Of a DNA stretch of 64,000 nt, positions 39,846-50,560 are shown piece after piece. The notes under the pieces were generated by a model. The model was given only the letters and a program-made list of their open reading frames with translations, was not told where the DNA came from and did no database searches. The stretch covers positions 7,068,001-7,132,000 of the forward strand of contig JBBPUQ010000001.1 in NCBI GenBank assembly GCA_038501195.1. Direction: 5' to 3'. Numbering within the stretch: the first letter of the stretch is position 1; each line of letters starts with the position of its first letter. The position numbers were made by a program, and so were the translations under genes. This DNA is from Nemania diffusa (taxonomy: Eukaryota; Ascomycota; Sordariomycetes; Xylariales; Xylariaceae).

Positions 39846-40450
39846 AATTGTATGTTTAATAGTATGTATATAGCTCTTTTTAGCTGCATTTTAAACTAAG
39901 GATTGCTAAAGTTATTAATAGGTAGACTTTTTAGTTGTTGTAAAAACAATAAATAAACGTTTATTATAAAAAATGAAAAAAAGTTATTAATTTTTAGTAT
40001 TTTTTTATTTGTTTATAATATTTAGTGTATTTTTTACTTATATATATATATATATTTCTGTTAACAGTAAAAGCTGTTTTTTTATTAAATATAATATTTA
40101 TAATTTTTGTAGTAAGCTTGTTATTAGTTTTTTATTTTGTAAAGTTGTTATTAAAGCTTTTTATGTTAATATTACTAAATAGGTAAAGTTGTAAAAGTAA
40201 TTAGTGATTTTAAGCTTTGAAGGCTTTTTTATATAACGAAGGTACAATTTTTATATTAAATAAACTTTCTGATTTTTAGTTGTGTAGTTTAGCAAAAAAG
40301 AGTATTATTAGTAGTAGCTATTTCAATCGATTAATTAAGCTGTTATTTTTTTTATTAAAGCGTTTAATTAAAGTTTAAAATATTTATAATATTTTTAATT
40401 GTTAGAAATAACTTTTTGCACTAAAAAACAAATTTAATATTTAATTTTTA

Positions 40451-41743
40451 TTGTAATATTTATAACATTTATAAAGTTAAAAGCTAGTTTACTTTGTACT
40501 TTTATACTAATATGTTAGTTATATAGTTTTTTTTGTATAACTAGTTTATTAAATGCTTTGGATGTACTAATGTAGCATTTGTTCTAGCTATTAATGTTAG
40601 AGATATTTTCAAGCTATAATTCTCTGTATAATAACGTTATCGAAAATTAGTAAAACAAAAGTTTAGCAAAGCTTTTAGTATTACAACTTATTTAAACTAG
40701 TTTTGCTTTTTTAATTTTTTAAATTGTAGCTACTTTTAGCAAAAAGTTGTTTATTAGTATTAAATAAAGTAATTAAATAAAGTTTAATAATTTATTATAT
40801 TTTATAATAAATTTTACTTTTAATTAACTTAAAAAAGTAATTTTATTTTGATAAATCTTCTTTTTTTTATTTATTGTTGTATTTTTAACTAATTAAAGCG
40901 TTATATTTTTTTTAGTTGTTATTTTTAGCAAATATAATATAACTTTTTAATAGTGCTTTAGATTTACTTTGTGTATTTATTGCTAAATTTATTTGAATTT
41001 TTAAATTTTACTATTATTTTTTTCTTTTTTTAGTTCTGCTGAGCTTTTTTATTTTTTACTATTTAATAAATAAAGATTTTATTTTTAATTATTTTTGCTT
41101 GAGCTTAATATACTAATATTCCTGTATTAGCTATATATAAACCAATCTTGTATATATAAATAGACTTTTTTTAACTATACCTTTTTTATTATTTTATTTT
41201 GCTGCTAGCAATCAAACTTATACTCTAAAAAGTTATATTTTGATTAAATATAATAACTTGTTATATTTGCTAATAAGTTTAATCGTTTATGTTTTAATTA
41301 TTGACCTGCTTATATTAATAACTTGTTAAATAAAGCTTTAGTTTTACTGATTTTTTTATTATATTTATATGCTAGTACTATTATATATTTTTTTTATACT
41401 TGTTTAAATAATTACTTAAAGCTGAATATTATATTTTATATTTTAGTACACTTTTTTTATAAAAATACATTAATTTAATACTTTATTTTGACTTTGTTTG
41501 TTGTGTTATAATTTTTTTTTTATAATCGAATATTGTACTTATATTTATATAAAAACTTTTATACTATATACTCTAGCTATTTAATATGTTTAAATAAGTA
41601 TAATGTTATTATATAACAATAATATAAATAAAGTTGAGCTTAAGCAGAACTAAAGTAATAATTAGTATAAAATATACTGTTTTAGTATAAACAAGTATAA
41701 ACTTATATTCTAGTTTTTTTGTAGTAGTATAAACTATAAAGGA
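40451..41743. other. AT-rich DNA, nothing recognised
   Basis: This is where the 5' LTR of the truncated copia copy would lie, but I could not find matching LTR ends. No other frame or repeat is visible. Confidence 0.4.
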
Positions 41744-41840
41744 AAAAAAAATAACTATATCGAAAAAAAGAATAACTATATCGAAAAAGAAAATAACTAT
41801 ATCGAAAAAAAAAATAACTATATTGAAAAAAAAAGAAATA
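41744..41840. repeat. 21-bp tandem repeat, four copies
   Basis: The word AACTATATCG (last copy AACTATATTG) recurs at about 41,753, 41,774, 41,795 and 41,816, a 21-bp period, separated by A-rich linkers. On the minus strand it reads as a Phe/Asp/Ile/Val heptapeptide repeat in an 83-codon open frame (41,609-41,860), which is a by-product of the repeat. The last unit shows a C-to-T change in the CpG. Confidence 0.85.
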
Positions 41841-43405
41841 ACAACGAAATAAAAAATCAAAAAAGCTAGAAACTAAAAGTTAATATTAATAATAATAGAA
41901 ATATTATTTTATTAGTATTAGACAACAATATTTTTAATAATTTAAAAAAAAAGAAAAAATAGTGTGTATATATATATAAGCTAATATATAGAGCTTGTAA
42001 TAAAATTAAATAAAGTTGGCTTAAAAAAGTTAACAAAATTAAAAAAAAATATAATATAATTTAAAAAGCGCTAAATATTGAAATTAAAGAATTAAAAAAA
42101 AAAATTATATATTTAAAGTTACAAAATTAAGTTATTTAAAATATAAGTTTGATACTATTTATAATTAAAGTTGTTTAATTAGTTATGCTAATTTATAATT
42201 GTTTAGTTATAGCATAAGTACTTTTTATATATTTTAAATAAATTTTATGTTGTTAAACTAAACAATAATAGTAATATTATATACTAAAGCTACAAAGCTA
42301 TATATATTAATTTATATAAATAAAGTAATATATTTATAAGTTTTAGTATAATTTATTTATATTTGTATTTATGTAGTATATTTTATATTTTGATATAAAT
42401 CTAGAACTATTTCTACGAACAAACGATTTTTAACTGCTACAGCGGTTTCAAAAACTTCGCAAACATTTATTAATATGTTTGTGTAATTATTTTTTTACTA
42501 AGATATACTTATTTAACGCTGCTTTAGTTTTTAAAAAACGCTCTTTTTTTATTTAAAAAGCTCCTAGTTAATATTTAATTTTATATTTGGAAAAAACTAA
42601 TTTTAAGTAACAAGTTTGTTTATTGTTTGTTCTGTTTGAATTTTTATACCTTTTTTTTCAATTGCTAGTTTAAAAAAGTTTGTTTTTTTAATCGCTTTTA
42701 TATCAGCGTTATATACTGCTGTATTATAACAGCAGATAAGCTATTTAAGTACTTAAATTATTTGCTAATTTATAAACAATAAAATTATATTATAGCTTAT
42801 TTGTTTTATAGTAAATTATATAATTGTTTAATATTTTGTATATTTAGGTTTATTATAACAGTTGACTTGTTTTAGCAACAAACATTTTCGCTTTTAGTTT
42901 TTTTAAAAAGTTTAGCTATTTTTATAGCAGTATAAAAAAGGCTTAAATTAAACAACTTATTAAAATAGAGCTTATGTAATAAAGCAGTTAAATATTTAAA
43001 AAAAAACAGAAGGTGTTTTTAAGAAACTAATTTTTGGCTTAGTTTATATATATTAGCTGCTTTTATATTTTAGCAATTTATATAAACGAAACAAAAAGGT
43101 TATATATATGCTACAAAAGTAAAATAATGGACTAAAAAAACTATTATATTAATTTTGCTATAAATAATGTTGACGAAGCTGCATTAAATATATTCGGAAT
43201 AAAAGCTTGGTATATTTATATGTAGCTAAATTACTGAAAAAACTGTAGCTTAAAAACTGTGCAAAAAATAGACTTTATTTGTTAGCTATAAAATATAAAT
43301 TAAGTTTGTTTTTATAAAACCTATAGTAAATGTGTTAGCTATATAATTACTAATTTGTTTTTTTTTTATAATATAATTAATATAATTAGCTAAAAAAAAA
43401 CAGAC
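41841..43405. other. AT-rich DNA, nothing recognised
   Basis: Stops are dense and only short A/T-rich repeats are present. Just before 43,405 a TAATATAAT block leads into the decayed frame that follows. Confidence 0.4.
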
Positions 43406-44329
43406 GTAGCAATTTTTTATACTAAAATTACAAACTTTAAGCTTTTTATAAATTTAACAAAGTTTTGCTTTAATAATAAAACTAAAAAGTTTGTTGCAAG
43501 TTTATATAATAATAACATTATAACAAATATATTTATAAATAGTTTAAAAATGTTATTGCTTAGTTAAAAAAGTAACTTCGAAAGTTATTCGGTATTTATA
43601 AACTTTTTTAAATTAGTTAATAAAAAAATAAATAGTAATATTAAAATAAACAATGCTAATATTATATTTTATAAGTTTAAAAATATTAATAAAAAACTAG
43701 AAGATTTTGATATAGCGGACTATTTTAGTAACTTTTTATTATTTTTAAGTGCAGAGCTTACTAGTAGTTATAGTAGTACTAGTAGTTATAGTAGTACTAG
43801 CAGCTATAATAGTAAATCTAACACTGTTTTTTAAGCTATATTTACTGTTTAACCCTAAGTTATAGTTATTAAAAATAACGAAAATAACAATTTAAAGCGA
43901 AGATGTTTTAATAAAAGTAAGCAAAATAGCAGCAACAGCTGTTTTTTTGTTAGCAATTGCTTATGTTTAATATTTAACTTTTATAATAGCAATTATAAAC
44001 AGTATATTAGTTATATACAAACTTTACAGATTAATAATTTTATAATATATAAATATAAGTTAAAAAATAAAAGTAAAAGTAAAAATAAACATAAATTTTA
44101 CAATAGCAATCGTATTAAAAAAAGTCCTTATTTTAAAAGATCGCTATTTAATACACTCGGCGATTTGTACAATTATAGTAATAATTTGAAAGCAAGCGTT
44201 TTTTAACAGCGATTTAGCGCTAAATGCAGTTTGGGCTAAAAGCTGTAGCTGTATAAGCGCTAAAAGCTCGTAAGCAGTGTTTTATTTAATAGCTCCGGAG
44301 ATTTAAGCGATTTTATTTGTATTAAATAA
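43406..44329 (+). pseudogene. Decayed ~308-codon Ser/Asn/Lys-rich frame, family not recognised
   Basis: One plus frame runs 308 codons without a frameshift and has only eight internal stops (TAA or TAG; about 28 would be expected). Order of features: a Lys/Asn/Phe-rich N-terminal part, an acidic patch (KLEDFDIADYFSNF), a Ser/Thr/Tyr tract made by an 18-bp tandem repeat (43,761-43,816), then a basic Asn/Lys-rich half (KNKSKSKNKHKFYNSNRIKK) and a C-terminal part with GDLYNYSNN. The stops concentrate near the end. Several Cys are present but no zinc-knuckle spacing. It has a disordered, basic, gag-like appearance. The remarkable retention of frame suggests coding origin, and the TAA/TAG stops fit mutated Gln or Trp codons. 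Confidence 0.65.
43761..43816 (+). repeat. 18-bp tandem repeat, three copies
   Basis: AGTAGTTATAGTAGTACT repeats from 43,763, with the third copy degraded. It encodes SSYSST repeats within the decayed frame, and the period is a multiple of three. Confidence 0.8.
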
Positions 44330-44674
44330 TATATGTTTTTTAAGTTTTTGCTATTACTAGATTTAATATATTTTGCTTTTTTTTATTTTTTCTGATTTAA
44401 CTAAAGTTTGTAATAAATTTAAAACAAAAGTTAACTTAAAAGATTTTTATTATATAATAATATTTTAACTAATTTTATTTAAATTTATTGCAAAAATGTT
44501 TGTTTGACTAACTTGCTAAAATTTATTAACTAAATTAATAAGTTAATTAACTAAGTAATTTAAATAATATATATAAAGCGTACAGATTGTAAAAAGCAAA
44601 GTAAATAAATAAATAAAGTAGCAGGTAAAATAATAAATAAAATAAGTAAATAAAGTAGTAAGTAGGTAGGGTAG
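44330..44674. other. AT-rich DNA with AAAT/AAGT microsatellite
   Basis: TTAATTAACTAA-like words occur at 44,520-44,560. From about 44,598 to 44,672 there is a degenerate tetranucleotide tract built of AAAT and AAGT units. Confidence 0.55.
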
Positions 44675-44842
44675 TTTTACAAGCTTACTGGGCCTACTAT
44701 ATAACTTTTATACTACAACGTACACTTTTCGAGGTATAATTGCAGCAATTACAACACTGTTTTTACTCGCTTACTTTTTTTATAACTAGCAGAAAGAAAT
44801 AGATTAATAGCTAAAATAGCAGGTTATGTTTTTAGTTTTTTG
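44675..44842 (-). repeat. Dispersed ~160-bp repeat with LTR-like promoter word, copy 2
   Basis: Same family as 9590-9750, but with fewer T/A replacements (AACGTACACTTTTCGAGGTA here against AACGTATATATTTTAAAGTA there), so this copy is closer to the unmutated sequence. On the minus strand it reads CGTTGTAGTATAAAAGTTAT with a TATAAAAG word about 15 bp beyond the CG-containing part. Possible LTR fragment. Confidence 0.55.
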
Positions 44843-45570
44843 CTTTTTGTTTTTAGTTTAAGCTGTTTTAAGCTAGTTTAAGAAGCTTTATTGCTCTAGT
44901 TATAAAAGCTTACTGCAATACTTGTAGCTTTTACGCCTAGCTATCGATTTATTTGCGACTTGTAGATTAGTTTACTATATTTATACTCCTTTAATACAAG
45001 TTTTACTTACTGCGATTATAGTGCTTTAGAATATGTTGTAAATAGTAAAATATAGGCTAAATATATATAAGTGGCTAAGTCAGTAGCTAAGTAAGTAGCT
45101 AGTGAAGTAGCTGTATAAATAGCTGAATATATAAGGTTAAAAACAGTACTAGCTAGCTTACTTAAGAAAAAAAAGCTTCTTTGTTACTAAAAAAAACAAC
45201 AAAAAATATTTTTAAAAAATAAAAAAATTAATTAAAAGTAATTAATAAGTAACAAGTTAAATAAAAAATTATTACTTTATTTATAATTAATTTAAAACTT
45301 ATTATTTAAATTAGATTGGGTTAATTAATAAATAGTTAATTAAAATATTACTTTAGCTATAGGTAATACTGCTGCTCTTTAGGCTCATACTCAGCGTTAT
45401 ACAGTCGAAGTTAAACTTTTTACAAAAGTATAAGCAAAGATTTAAATAATAAAGAAAAAAATAGAAATAAATACTATTAACAGTATTACTTGTAAAATTT
45501 TAAGCTTTTATAAAGCAATAAGTAGCTAAATAAGTAAAACTATAAAAGAACAGTTAATAAGATTTAAATA
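44843..45570. other. Less AT-rich patch with degenerate AAGTAGCT repeats
   Basis: GC-containing words are more frequent than elsewhere (TTTACGCCTAGCTATCG, TTATTTGCGACTTG). From about 45,062 to 45,130 an AAGTAGCTA-like word recurs irregularly. A ~100-bp block (45,193-45,292) repeats 26,228-26,345. No open frame of note. Confidence 0.45.
45193..45292 (+). repeat. Short dispersed repeat, copy 2
   Basis: Partner of 26,228-26,345; shares AAAAAAATTAATTA and AAATTATTACTTTATTTATAA in order. Confidence 0.4.
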
Positions 45571-45621
45571 ACTTACTAGAGTTGTTGTGTAATTGGTCCG
45601 ATCGCCCAAGTTCTAGTAAGT
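45571..45621. other. Inverted repeat with GC-rich loop
   Basis: A perfect 10-bp stem (ACTTACTAGA and TCTAGTAAGT) encloses 31 nt containing TTGGTCCGATCGCCCAAG, itself partly self-complementary (TTGG...CCAA around CGATCG). The nested symmetry and CpG content are unusual here. At 51 nt it is too short for a tRNA. It may be the junction or end of a mobile element, or a protein-binding palindrome. Confidence 0.5.
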
Positions 45622-46750
45622 ACTAAGCACTAGGTCTTAGTATAACTATTTAGATATAGTATAAACTCCGGCAGCTGTTTAGTTTTATATACTGCTAGCA
45701 ACAAAGGTTAGTTGTAACTATTAACGGAAATATTTTTAGTTGTATGTAATTTGTAGCAAAAAAGAAATAGTAGCAAAAATAGCAACAGTAATAGTTTTTT
45801 AGCAAAAAAAATTAAGTAAATATAAATATACTGCATTTAACTTTTTATTAAAAAATAATAAATAATATAATAATATCGATTTATAAAGCTATTTTAAATA
45901 TTGTTTTTGCTAGTTTATAAATATATTATTGTTTTATTGCAAGTACTATAATAGTATAAAAAGTTTCGTTTTTAGTTGTTTATACAACTTTTTGCTTTTT
46001 ATAATAAAACTACTAAGAAAAAAGTTCGAGTCGAAAAAATACAAATATTGCAATTCCGGGTTTTATATGCTTGCTTGTTATATATTAGCTTATTTTTTTA
46101 TTTTTAATATTTTCGGCAATTCTATATATAAATACAAACAAAGAGCACATAAATAATACTAATAAAAAGCATTTTTTAAAACTAAAAACAAAACTAAAGT
46201 AGATTTTAATATTTAGCCACTTGCTTTGCTAATATGTTTTTTAAGTTACTTTAAGTAAATATAGTGTATTATTACTTTTATTAGTTCTATATACCTAAAT
46301 ACTTAAGTAGTTACTAACTTAGATAAATATATAATAAACTTATATTGAAAAATTGAAGTAATATTAAACGCTATATTTTTAGGTATAACTAAAATTACAA
46401 ACAACGTTAATATATTAAGTCTAAGCATTTTTATTGTTATTTTATTTTTATTTAAGTAATATATATATATTTGTTTGTTTACTGTTTAACTGTTATATTT
46501 GTTTTACTAAATGCAGCGTACTTTAAGTTATATGCTAGCTTTTATAAACATGTAAACATATTTTTTTTATTCGAATAATTTATTAGCTTAATAGCTATAT
46601 ATATAACAAACTTTAACTACTTTAATATAACAAAACACACTTTTTTACTACTTACTAACTAAAATATTATTTTAGTTATTTAAATATATTTTTAACAAAA
46701 GTACTTATATTATAAAGCTTAATAAAAACGATTAAACTTTTTTTAACTAA
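45622..46750. other. AT-rich DNA with a 75-codon ORF of unknown meaning
   Basis: The plus-strand ORF at 45,929-46,156 starts at a TTG and reads through Cys, Tyr and Phe-rich sequence to a charged end (FGNSIYKYKQRAHK). It is slightly richer in GC than its flanks and could be a decayed exon, but no motif supports this. The flanks show nothing. Confidence 0.35.
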
Positions 46751-47225
46751 ACTAAAAAGGGTGTAAGTTTTACTAAAAGTAATATTATAACATATATTTT
46801 CGCTGCTAATTATGTAACTACAAAGCTTTAATTATTAGAAACAGTTGTAAAAATGTTTAGTAGTATAGCTAATAACAAACAAATCGCTTTAAAAATCGGA
46901 CGATTGTTTATTAGCAACAGGGTTTTTTGCTATGCTAAAATTAGACCTAATAAAAAGTTAAACAAATATATATTCAACTAAACTATTGCTAATAACAGTA
47001 CTACTAGTAGCTATACTGCTAGTAATAGTAGTACTAATAAAGCTTTATCTTTGTTTTTTTCGGTATAAAATTATATTATTAACGTTACAAAAGCTATTTT
47101 TAAACCGGTATTTAGCTCTATAAGTAAAAAAAACAGCTTTAGTTAATTTATAGCTTAGTGTTATATCTGCAATTTAAATATTTAAAATCAATATTTTTTG
47201 CGTAAAATATACTAAAACTAGCTTT
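46751..47225 (+). pseudogene. Decayed reading frame with Ser/Thr tract, family not recognised
   Basis: A plus frame from 46,751 has three internal stops in its first ~128 codons (about 12 expected), then more. All stops in that part are TAA or TAG. It reads as plausible protein: TYIFAANYVTTKL, then FSSIANNKQIALKIGRLFIS, a Ser/Thr/Asn tract (NNSTTSSYTASNSSTNKA) and FKPVFSSISKKNSFS. The frame can be followed to about 47,470 with growing damage. The Ser/Thr/Tyr tract resembles that of the decayed frame at 43.4-44.3 kb, hinting that both derive from related proteins, but I see no other similarity. Confidence 0.45.
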
Positions 47226-47557
47226 TATAAATTTTTTAAATTAAAATACTCCGAAAATATTCGAAAGCTTTTGTTAGTTTAAAATAAAGCAGCATTTGAA
47301 AATATTTAATACAATTTCGAACTTTAACTTTAAACTTCAAGTTTAATATTCCATTCTATACCTGATCCGTTTTTTTAACTACTGCTAATAATATTAAAAA
47401 ACAGTAGCAACAGTATTTAGTTTTAGACTTTTTTTAATAGTACAGCTTATACTATTTAAACCAATAATTTAAAAAAAATATTTTATTTTTTGTTGTTTGT
47501 ATAATTTTGCTATAGTTTAATATAATTGAATTAAATGTTTTAATTTGTAAATAGTAA
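47226..47557. other. AT-rich tail of the preceding decayed frame
   Basis: The frame of the preceding pseudogene continues with frequent stops, including two TGA codons. No recognisable motif. Confidence 0.35.
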
Positions 47558-47835
47558 AACAGTGTAAATAACTCAACTATATAAAAATTAAATTGATTAA
47601 ATTATTAAGTTCTAGTTTTTTTTTTTTTTATTTAAAACAGTTAGCTAAAGCTAGCACTTTTTACAAATAATTACATTTTTCAGTAGCTTTTTTCAAAAAA
47701 CTGCTATTTTTTAACATATGTTTATATTGCTTTATTACTATTTTTTTTAGCTTCAAATTTTTAAAAATAATTAAAATAACTATAGTTAGTTCTTTAAAGT
47801 ATATAGTATATATATATTATATATTTCGTTTTAAT
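47558..47835 (+). repeat. Dispersed ~300-bp repeat, copy 4
   Basis: Begins AAAACAGTGTAAATAACT, carries AATTAAATTGATTAAATTAT and ends TTAGTTCTTTAAAGTATATA followed by TATATTATATATTTCGTTTT. It pairs with copy 1 at 6474. Confidence 0.65.
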
Positions 47836-48784
47836 AGCTTTTTAAAAGCTTTATATAGTATAGCATACTTTACTAACTTCTCGATTTTTTATATAAGTAG
47901 CTCTTTGTATAAATAATGCATTATCTGCTTTTTTTTGCTTATAATATTACATTAAAATTAATCAATGTTTATTTTATTAGCTATTTTTTATTTTTATTTA
48001 TTTTTATTTATTACTTTATTTATTTAAACTTAGTAAATTTTAAGTTTTATAAAAATATACTTTTTTATACACTAACGTTAATGTTTACAGTCTGCTAGCT
48101 TCTAGCGATTGTACTACTTTTTTTAACTTTTTTTTTTGAGCAACAAGTTTTATACACAAAAATAGTTGCTAAATATGCCAACTATAATAAACAAATAACT
48201 TATAATATATATAAAAATGCTTTAAATAGCTACTAAAAAGTTATACAAATTTTACTTACTTAAGTAATATATAAAAATACCCAGCATAAAATAAAACATA
48301 TTTAATATTTATTTTTTATTAAATATTTATATATATGTTAATTTTGTTTATAAAATAGATTTATTTGCAAATTTAAGCATAAATTTTTTAATAACTAATA
48401 AAATAATTAATATGTTGTTAAAAATAAGCTTTTAAAATTAATTAAATTGATTAGTATATTGTTGTTTTTGTTGTGTTATTGCTGTTTTAGGAGATTTTTT
48501 TTTAGTATATAAAATAAGTATATAAATAGAACTTTTTGAAACAGAAAGTACTTCTTTTTAGTTAAATCTTTTTAGTACTAAAACACAGAGCTTAATTTAC
48601 TTTTTATATTTTTAACACATTTTTGCAAAACTAAGCTTCTAAAGCATTACTTTAACTAATATAAAAAGCTTAAAATAAGTTTCGATTTAGTTTAATAATT
48701 GTTTTAAAAGTGTTAATAATAAAGCAGCAGAAAAACTAGTTAGTACTTAAACAGGTAAGCAGTTTAAAAGTGTGTTAACTTTTT
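47836..48784. other. AT-rich DNA, nothing recognised
   Basis: A short plus-strand ORF (47,916-48,098, 60 codons) is Phe/Tyr/Ile-rich and judged spurious. The 3' LTR of the copia element that follows (minus strand) should lie somewhere between here and 49.0 kb, but I could not delimit it. Confidence 0.4.
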
Positions 48785-48950
48785 CTGTTGATTTTTTATT
48801 GCATTTTTGAGCGTTTTAAATAATTTAAAACGATTTAACAACGCAGCAAAATAACAAGTGTATATGTAGTGTAATAAAGTATATACTACTTCTTTGATTT
48901 TTTATTGCATTTTTGATCGATTTGAAAACTGTAAAATCGTTTTTTGAAAA
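48785..48950. repeat. Local duplication, 106-bp offset
   Basis: A ~55-bp block containing GATTTTTTATTGCATTTTTGA and, further on, AAACGATTT or AAATCGTTTT occurs twice, starting near 48,790 and 48,896. It lies just beyond the 3' end of the copia pol and may be part of its terminal region. Confidence 0.7.
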
Positions 48951-49039
48951 TATTAAAATCAATTTAAAAGCTATAAGTTAGTTTTAAACTAATAACTTGT
49001 TAACTTTTTTTTTTTAAAGCTTTTTTTTAAAACTTTTAA

Positions 49040-49780
49040 ATTTTTGTTAATAGCTTTTTTTATTTGCTTTATTTGCAACTTTTTTTTTATATCGATTATG
49101 TTTAATTGTTTTAAAAAGCTTTTTTATTTTTTTTTTATAAAGCTTTTTGTAAACTTATTTACAATTATTTTGTTTGTAAATATATATTCTATTTATAAAT
49201 GCTTTTGTTAAACTTTCTACTTTAGTTAATAATTATATATATCAATATATTTTAGCTTAGTTTTTAAAACTGCTATTTTTTTATTTATTAATTTTATTGT
49301 TTGTTAGTTATTACATTCTATTGTTATATAGCTTTTTTTTAGCTTAAAGTTTAGTTTTTTAAAAAGTTGGCTTATAAATAAGTTTTTTTTTAAAGCTTGT
49401 AATAGTGCTAAAAGTTCTGCTTTAGTTATTAAAATAGTAATAGTGTTTTATTTTGTAGCTATTTAACTTATTATATTTTTAAATAAAATTATTATATAAA
49501 TTTGTAAACTTTTGTAGTTTAAAGTATTATTAGCAAAAAAAAAGTTACTAGTTACTACAAAGTTGTTTTTTGTTTTATATTAGTAAATGTAGTATTTTGT
49601 TTTATATAAGTAAAAAATTACTTTATTAGCTGTAGCATAATATTTAAAGCTTAAATTTAAGTTAAATTGGGCTAGCTTAAAAGCTGCAAAAACAACGTTG
49701 GGTCAAATAATTATAGCAGTATATAAAATCAAACCGATTTTTTTTTAATAAAAGTATATCGAAATTTAGCTTGCAATTTT
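49040..49780 (-). pseudogene. Copia RNase H and C-terminus of pol
   Basis: The minus strand reads KKIGLILYTAIII-stop-PNVVFAAFKLAQFN (about 49,745-49,660; 'RKIGSILYAAVITRPDVAFAASRLARFN', the Arg CGA having become TGA), KTKNNFVVTSNFFFANNTLN ('FVVASDASFADN', Asp to Asn), then ATK-stop-NTITILITKAELLALLQA (49,458-49,400; 'RATKQDTVTTSTTEAELLALSQ'), and KKSYITIECNN, LKTKLKYIDIYNY ('LRHVDIHNHWLR'). It ends at about 49,050 with FTKSFIKKK, LKQLNIIDI. These are the tether and RNase H blocks of Ty1/copia, in order and complete. Confidence 0.93.
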
Positions 49781-49819
49781 ACTATAAAGTAAATATTTTT
49801 GCATTTTTATAGAAATTTT

Positions 49820-50560
49820 CAATTTAGTAATAAGTTTGCTTAGCTTGTTAATTTTTTCGATATAAAAAGCTTGTAAAAGCTACAATTAGTGTTTTTTTCG
49901 ATTTTTTATTACTTTTATACTTAAAAATTACTATAGATTATTATTACTAACTATTTAATACTTTTTTTAAAAAAACTGTATAGCAGCTAAAGCTACTTTT
50001 TTTTAGCTTTTTTTATAAGTAACAACTATATTATTAATATAAATAAAAATTAAAATGCTGTTTTTAGTGTAACAGCAAAGTTTGTAAAAAATTAACAAAA
50101 ACTTTATTTTTTTTAGCAAGTTTGTTAGTTTTTTTTGCTACAAAAGCAATAATTTCTATAAACTGTATAATATTTTAAAAAGCTATAAAGCTGTTAAAAG
50201 CTTTTTATAGTTTAAAAGTATTTTTATATAGATTTTTTTATTTAATTTAGCGTTTATAAAAGTATTTATAGTATTATACTGCTTAAGTTTAATATTAAAC
50301 TTAATTGTAATAGCTATTAAAGTTTTAAAAGATTTTTTAACTAAAATAAAAACATAAGTTTTTTTTTGTTCGTTAAAAAGCTGTTAATTTCTATAAACTA
50401 CTAGCTTTGCTTTATATTTTTAAAAATTTTTTTTTTTGTTAAATTTATATATATAAACTTATATACAGTTAAAAACAAGCTTTTTTTTTATTTTAGTAAA
50501 ATTAACTTTTATTTAAAACTTTATTTCTTTATAATTAGCTAAATAAACTTTTTTTGTTTT
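49820..50560 (-). pseudogene. Copia reverse transcriptase, catalytic Asp residues lost
   Basis: Reads KVNFTKIKKKLVFNCI then a stop at the Trp of 'WVFKYK', YKFNKKKNF-stop-KYKAKLVVYRN (about 50,440-50,387; 'KYKARLVVRGNQQ'), TYVFILVKKSFKTLIAITIK, LKQYNTINTFINAKLNKKIY, LNYKKLLTAL, then LLLL-stop-QKKLTNLLKKI, CCYTKNSILIFIYINNIVV, and FLSIKV. These are the successive blocks of fungal copia RTs. The first catalytic Asp (in 'QYDAVNAF') is Asn at 50,275-50,273, and the YVDD box at 50,041-50,030 reads Tyr-Ile-Asn-Asn. All four replacements are G-to-A after a T. Without its metal-binding Asp residues the enzyme would be inactive even if translated. Confidence 0.95.

Larger units (their letters stand above)
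38690..40450 (-). mobile_element. Truncated, decayed Ty1/copia element (gag-protease end)
   Basis: This segment aligns, in the same order and strand, with the gag and protease end of the larger copia element at 49.0-54.0 kb. 38,950-39,420 matches 52,110-52,620 and 40,060-40,430 matches 53,600-54,010. Integrase, reverse transcriptase and RNase H are missing, because nothing below about 38.7 kb resembles them. The two copies differ by many transitions, and this one also carries a frameshift in the protease region: two frames alternate around 39,250-39,300. A 38-nt A run and a 7-bp microsatellite interrupt its gag part. Confidence 0.7.

Noticed and set aside
45571..45621. A tRNA gene (7-bp acceptor-like pairing ACTTACT/AGTAAGT)
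   Set aside because: Only 51 nt long, with no D-arm, anticodon arm or T-arm consensus.
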